The translations under genes and the position numbers were made by a program. Below the pieces are notes generated by a model that did no database searches, was not told the origin of the DNA, and saw only the letters and a list, made by a program, of their open reading frames with translations. From Alphaproteobacteria bacterium (GTDB lineage: Bacteria; Pseudomonadota; Alphaproteobacteria; Rhodobacterales; Rhodobacteraceae), in assembly GCA_030425395.1 (NCBI GenBank), contig JAUIAS010000023.1, positions 1 to 50,206 of the forward strand: a DNA stretch of 50,206 nt. Direction: 5' to 3'. Each line of letters begins with the position of its first letter. Position 1 is the first letter of the stretch. Shown piece by piece: positions 45,081 through 50,206 of this stretch.

Positions 45081-45136
45081 TCCGTATTCAAAAATGGCGC
45101 ATGCGCGATAGCTGCTGTGGCGCGAACGAATACGGA
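45081..45136. repeat. Interrupted inverted repeat upstream of the YgaP-like gene
   Basis: TCCGTATTC (45081-45089) and its perfect reverse complement (45128-45136) flank 38 bases that include the palindrome GCGCATGCGC (45097-45106). It lies between the ATPase remnant and the YgaP-like gene. It could be an operator, a cruciform, or scar DNA of a rearrangement. Confidence 0.5.
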
Positions 45137-45175
45137 TCACACGAGTAGCTATCCCATGTGGCGTGGGCGGTGTCG

Positions 45176-46087
45176 CTAACGTGGATCAAGTGGCGGGATC
45201 ACACGGCGTGTGTTCGCACCATCGCCCACCATCATGACCGGGCCGTGTTTGCGCTCGGATAGGACTAAGAGCACCTTTTGATCCGGTGTCAGATCCGCGT
45301 GGACAGCGTCAAGGCCCAGTCCCTCTGTCACCGCATCTGCAACGGCGTGCCTGTCGCCGGTCGCCAGCGCGACCGTCACCCCCAAAAAGAGCAGTGAGTA
45401 TCTATCTGCCAGACGCGCCATGGGCGCGCGGGATTTCTGTGCCGCCTCTACAAGCCGCACGATACCAGCATAGGTGCTCATCGACGCCGCACGGGTTGCG
45501 CGCAAATCGAAAGCCTCGCCCGCGTTGGTGACGCCACTCATCACGTCCATGCCGCGCGTCAGGCGCACCGGCATCGCCTCGCCCGTCAAGGCAGATTGAT
45601 CCACCATGGCCTGCGCACTTCCCAAAGCGCCGTCAACCGGAGCAGCGTCGCCTTGCCGGATCAACACCAGATCCCCCGGCACGATGGCGTCCAATGCGAC
45701 CTCTTCCAGCTTTCCACCCTGATGCCGCGTTGCCGTCCGCGCGACACGGGACAGAAGAGCGCGCATTTCACGCCGGGCCCGACCCTCGGCAAAGCTTTCC
45801 AGAAACGTGCCGCCTGAATACATCAGTGCGACCACTGCGGCCGCGAACGCTTCGCCAAAAACCAACGCCGCGGACATTGATAAAGCAGCGACGATGTCGA
45901 GCCCGACGCGCCCCTGAGCGAGACTTCGGATAATCTCGATTACAAGCGCGGCGAGAACAGGCACAACACCAGCCGACCAAGCCAAGGCAGCAAACTCCGG
46001 CAAACCGGCCATCCAAAGGACCGCACCGGATATCAGGCCCAGCAAAGCAAGGGCCAGCAGAGCGATCTTTAAGCGATCATTGAGCAT
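45176..46087 (-). pseudogene. Heavy-metal P-type ATPase, internally deleted
   Basis: An open frame of 303 residues that contains only parts of a P1B ATPase: N-terminal helices, the actuator domain with SALTGEAMPV (TGE at 168-170), and the start of the core helix (LADRYSLLFLGVTVA). It then jumps, near residue 240 (base about 45370), to the late P-domain segment ATGDRHAVADAVTEGL, LTPDQKVLLV and VGDGAN. The CPx metal site, DKTGT phosphorylation loop and nucleotide domain, normally over 200 residues, are missing. After VGDGAN (base about 45211) the sequence no longer fits the family and stops. It cannot be an active pump. It lies 32 bases behind cbpM on the same strand. Confidence 0.85.
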
Positions 46088-46119
46088 CAGAAATCATTCG
46101 TTGATCTTTCGCAAACGCT

Positions 46120-46449
46120 TCAGCCCTGTTTCAACGCGGTGTCGATCCGGCTGCGCAGATCCACGGGCAGGGCGTCAATCACCTGGGCGATTGCCGCAAG
46201 ATCCTGTCGCGCGGCGTGCAATTGATCGATGAGCGAAATCACAATGCCAAGCGCTGTTTCATCAAGATCGAGATCCTGAGACAGGTCGCACAAAAGTTCC
46301 AACCGCGCGATGTCAATGGGACGGAAAACATATCCACCGCTTTGGCGCTGCGGTTTGATGAAATCGGCCTCAACGAAGCGCACAAGCTGTCCGCGGGTCA
46401 ATCGCGTTACCGTAATGACGACTTCATCCTCTGAAAAAAGGTCTGTCAT
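46120..46449 (-). CDS. cbpM: Chaperone modulator CbpM
   Basis: A 109-residue MerR-like winged-helix protein that inhibits or modulates CbpA. The pattern LTRGQLVRFVEADFIKPQRQSGGYVFRPIDIARLELLCDLSQDL is typical of CbpM, with helical C-terminus VISLIDQLHAARQDL. The start overlaps the cbpA stop as ATGA (46446-46449), the usual cbpA-cbpM arrangement. Confidence 0.9.
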   Translation of the reverse strand: MTDLFSEDEVVITVTRLTRGQLVRFVEADFIKPQRQSGGYVFRPIDIARLELLCDLSQDLDLDETALGIVISLIDQLHAARQDLAAIAQVIDALPVDLRSRIDTALKQG

Positions 46450-47393
46450 GTCTCTGCCCTCTTGATCAGATCAATGCGCGGATCAAACCCGTGATTTTGA
46501 CGCCATTCAGACAGAAATTCGCGCAGGCTCTCATCGGGATCAGGCGGCACAACGACCTTCAATTCGACCTTCTGATCGCCGCTCAACTTTCGCCCCGTCC
46601 GCGCAACGCCGCGGCCCTTCAAACGCAGGACCCTGCCGGTGCTGGCCCCGGGAGGCACTGTCAGACCGACCGGTCCGTCGATTGTTGGTGCGGTGACTTT
46701 GCCGCCCAGAACAGCCTCGTCTATCGTGATCGGCAAAGTCAGAAGGATGTCGTCGCCGTCCCGGCGGAACACCGGATGGGGTCGCACAAGAACTGTGATC
46801 AACGCATCACCGGGTGGTCCGCCGCCAAAGCCGGGGCTGCCCTTGCCGCGCAGTCGCAGGGTCTGACCATCTTCCGTGCCGCGCGGAATCTTGACCGCAA
46901 GGCTTTGGCCGTCGGGCAGCGTTATCTTCGTTTCACTGCCCCGAACGGCATCAAGGAAAGGAACTTCCAATGTATAGCGCGCGTCGGCACCGGCGGCCTG
47001 AAAATCACGTGCGCCAAAGTCGTCGGCACCATGGCCGCTCCCGCGATTCCGCAAAATCTCAGCAAAGATATCTGCGGGATCGGCATTTGCCCCGAAGCCA
47101 TGACCTTGTTGGTAAGCGTTGTCAGGTGCATGTGCGAAATCGCGGTAATACTGGCGCTGAGGGCGTTCCGCCCCTAGTCCGTCAATCTCGCCCGCATCAA
47201 AGCGCGCACGGGTCTCGGGATCTTTCAACACTTCATACGCAGCGGCAATGGCCTTGAACCGTGCTTCTGCGCCCGCGTCGTCGGGATGCAGATCCGGATG
47301 GCTGGTGCGCACCAGTTTGCGATATGCTTTCTTGATTTCGTCTGCCGTGGCCGATTTGGGCAAGCCAAGCGCTTCGTATGGATCGTTGGGCAT
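46446..47393 (-). CDS. cbpA: DnaJ-class co-chaperone CbpA
   Basis: A 315-residue type-B J-protein working with DnaK and binding curved DNA. The J domain (1-70) has the HPD triad at 32-34 within TSHPDLHPDD. A glycine-rich linker follows with no zinc-finger cysteines, then two beta-rich client-binding domains with GSETKITLPDGQ and VGLTVPPGASTGRVLRLKGRG. It appears intact, in contrast to the ATPase behind it. It is divergent from the membrane-fusion gene; the 210-base gap must hold both promoters. Confidence 0.93.
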   Translation of the reverse strand: MPNDPYEALGLPKSATADEIKKAYRKLVRTSHPDLHPDDAGAEARFKAIAAAYEVLKDPETRARFDAGEIDGLGAERPQRQYYRDFAHAPDNAYQQGHGFGANADPADIFAEILRNRGSGHGADDFGARDFQAAGADARYTLEVPFLDAVRGSETKITLPDGQSLAVKIPRGTEDGQTLRLRGKGSPGFGGGPPGDALITVLVRPHPVFRRDGDDILLTLPITIDEAVLGGKVTAPTIDGPVGLTVPPGASTGRVLRLKGRGVARTGRKLSGDQKVELKVVVPPDPDESLREFLSEWRQNHGFDPRIDLIKRAET

Positions 47394-47603
47394 TCAGACT
47401 CCCATAATTCTGACTAAAATACCGTGCACGGACCATCCGACCGTCCGGCGCTTCTGTCCGCTCAAGATGCCATGTCAGTGAGGCGCCCGCCCTGATCCAT
47501 GTCGGCACCAAAGGTGTCCGGGCCGCCTATTCTGACCGAGCGAACACCGGGTCGGGGGCTGTCGCATCAGCGGTCTCAAACTCAGTTCGAAAAGGGAGTT
47601 ACA

Positions 47604-48764
47604 TTGACGGAAACTGATAAAACTTCCAATGAGAACGGCACGACCGATCTGCGCGCTTTGAGACCAGCCCCCGTCCCTGCCCTCCGTCATCCGGCGCCCG
47701 TCGCTCCAACGAACCGCAAGGTTTGGCTGTGGATCAGTGCAAGCGTTGTGGCTCTTTTGTTGGCGGCTCTCGCATATTCACAACTGTGGATGGCTGGGCC
47801 GTCGGTGGTTGCTGTCGAAAGGGTCCAAGCGGCTCCCGTCACACGCCTTCTCGCCGTCAATGGACGTATTGCTGCAGTCAATTCCGTCGACATCCGGCCC
47901 GTTGTTTCAGGCACTCTGATAGCAATTGCCGTTTCCGAAGGTGAGGCGGTCGAGGCAGACCAGATCCTTGCGCAGGTGGACGCCGCCGCGCAAAGTGCAA
48001 TTGTGCGGCAAGCCATGGCTGGTCTGGATGTCGCCCTCGTTACCCAAGCTCAGGCAACCGAAAGCTACGAGCGCGCGCTGTCGCTTGGCACAAATATCGC
48101 CAGAAGCGTGCTCGAAACCGATGCCCATGTCGTCCAAACGGCGGTGCAGGAGGTTGCGCGCCAAACCGCCGCTCTTGATCAAGCCCAGGTCGTGCTTGGC
48201 AATCACACGATCCGCGCGCCGCGCCGCGGCACTGTTGTGGCGCTTGACTCCGAACTGGGCCAACTTACCGGACCCACAATTCCCTTGCTGACACTGGCAG
48301 ATTTGAGCGATCTGGTGGTCGAAGCCGATGTAGACGAAGCCTATGCGACACAGATTGCACCCGGTCAACCTGCGGTGCTGCAACTGGCGGGTGAGGCACG
48401 CAATCGAGACGGACACGTCAGGTTCGTGTCTGCCCTTGTGGATGCGGCAACCGGTGGTCTGGCGGTCAAGATTGCCTTTGAGGCCCCGGTTATGGCTCCC
48501 ATCGGTCTGACGGTAGCGACGAACATCATCGTGGAGAGACGCGATGCGGCGCTGACCCTACCGCGCACCGCCCTGCAAACAGGCGCGGATGGCGCGGGGG
48601 TTCTTGTGGTCAGAGACGGGATTGCCATGTTCCAACCCGTTTCGGTGGTCGATTGGCCCGCCGCACGGCTGATCGTGACGGGAGGCCTTGCGGAGGGTGA
48701 CGCCGTGATCATCGACCCCACCAACATCGAAGTTGGGCAGGCCGTCGTGTCAGACCACCCCTGA
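47604..48764 (+). CDS. Periplasmic adaptor (membrane fusion protein) of an ABC/MacB-type exporter
   Basis: A 386-residue HlyD/MacA-like adaptor. A cytoplasmic N-terminus is followed by one membrane helix (VWLWISASVVALLLAALAY). The split lipoyl domain is visible as NSVDIRPVVSGTLIAIAVSEGE and IRAPRRGTVVALDSELGQL, separated by a helical hairpin. The start is TTG at 47604 with AAAGGGAG at 47591-47598; an upstream ATG at 47499 is in frame but has no good ribosome site. The permease start overlaps its stop by one base. Confidence 0.85.
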   Translation: MTETDKTSNENGTTDLRALRPAPVPALRHPAPVAPTNRKVWLWISASVVALLLAALAYSQLWMAGPSVVAVERVQAAPVTRLLAVNGRIAAVNSVDIRPVVSGTLIAIAVSEGEAVEADQILAQVDAAAQSAIVRQAMAGLDVALVTQAQATESYERALSLGTNIARSVLETDAHVVQTAVQEVARQTAALDQAQVVLGNHTIRAPRRGTVVALDSELGQLTGPTIPLLTLADLSDLVVEADVDEAYATQIAPGQPAVLQLAGEARNRDGHVRFVSALVDAATGGLAVKIAFEAPVMAPIGLTVATNIIVERRDAALTLPRTALQTGADGAGVLVVRDGIAMFQPVSVVDWPAARLIVTGGLAEGDAVIIDPTNIEVGQAVVSDHP

Positions 48765-49915
48765 TGCTTTACGCTCTCAAGATCGCGGGCCGATACCTGA
48801 CAGCGAGCAAGGCGCAAACAGCGCTCCTCGTCGTCGGGGTCGCGGTGGGCGTGTTTATCTTTATTTTCATGTCGGCCCTGATCGGAGGGTTGGCGGAATT
48901 CATCCTGTCGCGCACCGTGGGCGATATATCGCATATCATGATCGAAGCCGAACTCGATGACCCTGCCGTATTGATTTCACCAAATGACTTGGGTGGCGGC
49001 CATGTCTTGTTCGTCACCGAACGGGGCCGCGACCGGACCGCCACGCTGAGTGATGCGGCGACATGGCTTCCCCTGATCAAGGCCGTACCCGGTGTGCGCG
49101 CCGTCTCGCCGCAGATCACAGGTGCCGGATTTCTCACACGCGGCGCTCAGGTCGCTCAAGTCAGCGTGACAGGTTTGGAGCCCGGGAAAGAATCCGCGAT
49201 CCTTGACTTTGAGGGCTACATGGTCGCGGGAACCGCACGGCTCGGCTCGGGTCTCATCGTGCTGGGCAATAGACTGACAGATGATCTGGCCCTATCGCTC
49301 GGCCAGACACTCCGGTTGCAAAGCTCGAACGGAGTCACGGCGACCCTCACGCTCGGCGGCATCTTTGATACGGGCAATGGAGGGATGGACCGCGCGCGCG
49401 CCTTTGTCAGCCTCGGGGTTGCGCGAACCCTCTTTGCCATGCCCCAAGGCGTGACACAGATCGAGATCAAGCTGGACGATCTGAATGCCGCCGATACCAT
49501 CGCCCTTCGGATCAGCGGGCTCACCGGTCTGGATGCTGTGCCGTGGACTGACGGCGCCGAACAGCTGATGGAGGCGCTGAACGCGCAGGCGCAGACCGGG
49601 TATTTCCTGAAAACCTTCGCGCTTATCACCATCGTCATCGGGGTCGCCTCAGCGCTCTTGCTCTCCACCTACCGCCGCCGCCCCGAGATCGGGATCATGC
49701 GGGCGATGGGGGCAAGTCGTGGCTTTGTTGTTTTCGTGTTCGTCACGCAAGGTGCCATGATAGGACTGATGGGCGGGGTCACTGGGGCGGCGCTGGGGTA
49801 TCTTGCGCTGTTGCCATTCCAATCGCGCGATGCGTTTCAGGCAGGGTGGCGTGCCCCCATCGGGGCGCTCAACTCGTGTTTAAGGTGCAGGAGGTTGTTC
49901 TGGCAGGGAAAATAA
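48764..49915 (+). CDS. FtsX/MacB-type ABC transporter permease, C-terminus disrupted
   Basis: A 383-residue permease. TM1 is about residues 18-45 (TALLVVGVAVGVFIFIF), a large periplasmic domain follows, then TM2 (ITIVIGVASALLLST) with the YRRRPEIGIMRAMGAS coupling helix and TM3 (VTQGAMIGLMGGVTGAALGYLALL). After FQSRDAFQAG the sequence turns into a cysteine- and arginine-rich tail and stops. The last membrane helix and the usual ARAAARLDP-type end are missing. No ATPase gene follows before the IS at 50081, so the transporter is probably inactive. It could also be labelled a pseudogene. Confidence 0.75.
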   Translation: MLYALKIAGRYLTASKAQTALLVVGVAVGVFIFIFMSALIGGLAEFILSRTVGDISHIMIEAELDDPAVLISPNDLGGGHVLFVTERGRDRTATLSDAATWLPLIKAVPGVRAVSPQITGAGFLTRGAQVAQVSVTGLEPGKESAILDFEGYMVAGTARLGSGLIVLGNRLTDDLALSLGQTLRLQSSNGVTATLTLGGIFDTGNGGMDRARAFVSLGVARTLFAMPQGVTQIEIKLDDLNAADTIALRISGLTGLDAVPWTDGAEQLMEALNAQAQTGYFLKTFALITIVIGVASALLLSTYRRRPEIGIMRAMGASRGFVVFVFVTQGAMIGLMGGVTGAALGYLALLPFQSRDAFQAGWRAPIGALNSCLRCRRLFWQGK

Positions 49916-49922
49916 GGTGGAG

Positions 49923-50080
49923 CTAGAAGAGCCTAGACCACTCAAAAAGATCATATTCCACGCGGTAGACATTTTCACATTGTAGAAGCACTGCTTCTTC
50001 GGCAACGTGCTTTTCATCACATTTGGCGACGTAAGCGCCTCGTGCCTCACCAGCCAAGCCAGCAAATACGTATCTGAACC
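49923..50080 (-). pseudogene. C-terminal fragment of an unidentified gene, cut by the IS
   Basis: On the minus strand, 51 codons from the IS border to a stop at 49923 read as plausible protein (RYVFAGLAGEARGAYVAKCD and VYRVEYDLFEWSRLF). The frame continues into the IS only by chance. It looks like the tail of a gene whose beginning lies beyond the inserted element. No family recognised. It ends 7 bases from the permease stop, tail to tail. Confidence 0.45.
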
Positions 50081-50099
50081 GGCTTTGTTGCACAAATCG
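50081..50099 (+). repeat. IS terminal inverted repeat (left end)
   Basis: Nineteen bases identical to the reverse complement of 109-127. Marks the left boundary of the right-hand IS copy. Confidence 0.85.
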
Positions 50100-50143
50100 C
50101 TTCGGGGATTCACTGTATGAATCCAGCATGATAGCTGGGGGGC

Positions 50144-50206
50144 ATGAGTAGTTGGCACCCCACAAAGTACAAAACCACGAACTGGTCGGCTTACAATGAT
50201 GCACTG
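50144..50206 (+). CDS. IS5-family transposase, N-terminal 21 codons (partial)
   Basis: ATG at 50144 opens a frame, beginning MSSWHPTKYKTTNWSAYNDA, that runs to the window end. The KYKTTNWxxYNxAL pattern is the standard N-terminus of many IS5-family transposases. It complements the C-terminal piece at 2-73. Confidence 0.85.
   Translation, partial: MSSWHPTKYKTTNWSAYNDAL

Larger units (their letters stand above)
50081..50206 (+). mobile_element. IS5-family insertion sequence, left end only
   Basis: Begins with GGCTTTGTTGCACAAATCG, the exact reverse complement of the repeat at 109-127, and contains the first codons of a transposase (50144-50206). It has the same orientation as the element at the left edge and runs out of the window. 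It interrupts the gene fragment at 49923-50080. Confidence 0.85.

Noticed and set aside
1-50206. A 50-kb composite transposon bounded by the two IS copies.
   Set aside because: The interior contains core chromosomal genes (hfq, ispDF, lipA, guaA, dusB). Equal partial overhangs fit an assembly break better.

Overview
This 50.2 kb window looks like chromosomal DNA from a GC-rich alphaproteobacterium of the order Rhodobacterales (Roseobacter/Rhodobacter group). The main evidence is the block dusB-ntrB-ntrC-ntrY-ntrX, trkA-trkH, hfq-hflX, ispDF-pgpA-cinA, whose order and protein sequences are typical of that order. An NtrC that lacks the sigma54-contact loop, a fused ispDF and DUF6477/DUF6456-type proteins point the same way. 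Both ends lie inside the same IS5-family element in the same orientation. About 127 bases of its tail are at the left and about 126 bases of its head at the right, so the window is probably one complete assembly contig broken at IS copies.

Region 1 (1-12.4 kb) is a surface-glycan island in three transcription units. Genes at 161-4922 (+) make CDP-glucose, convert it to CDP-4-keto-6-deoxyglucose, epimerise it, probably C-methylate it and probably aminate it. Genes at 4919-9318 (-) encode a PhyH-type dioxygenase, two methyltransferases, an ATP-grasp ligase and a metallophosphoesterase. Genes at 9443-12218 (+) encode a family 2 glycosyltransferase, a CmcI-type enzyme and a WbqC protein. Together they suggest a heavily decorated, branched amino sugar. 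I cannot match this combination to a described pathway.

Region 2 (12.4-30.6 kb) is mostly core. It starts with a 36-codon candidate small gene and a two-gene sensory unit (PhnD-like binding protein plus hybrid histidine kinase). The conserved hflX-hfq-trkH-trkA and ntrX-ntrY-ntrC-ntrB-dusB blocks follow on the minus strand. ispDF-pgpA-cinA is divergent from dusB.

Region 3 (30.6-44.6 kb) is mixed: an Amt transporter without glnK, a peptidoglycan-binding-domain protein in a lower-GC patch, nitronate monooxygenase, a COQ10/RatA-type protein, hpt, LysR next to cytochrome c' and a diheme cytochrome, lipA, oxyR, a DUF6456/DUF6477 pair, a non-pyrrolysine MttB homologue and guaA.

Region 4 (44.6-50.2 kb) starts directly after guaA, a known integration site of genomic islands. 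It is accessory and partly decayed: a small YgaP-like membrane protein, a metal P-type ATPase that has lost its phosphorylation and nucleotide domains, an intact cbpA-cbpM chaperone pair, a membrane-fusion protein, an ABC permease with a disrupted C-terminus and a gene fragment cut by the right-hand IS.

Intergenic DNA carries a dispersed GC-rich repeat family (copies near 12.3, 20.75, 31.9 and 38.7 kb), one copy of which has expanded in tandem between oxyR and lipA. I found no tRNA, rRNA or CRISPR array.
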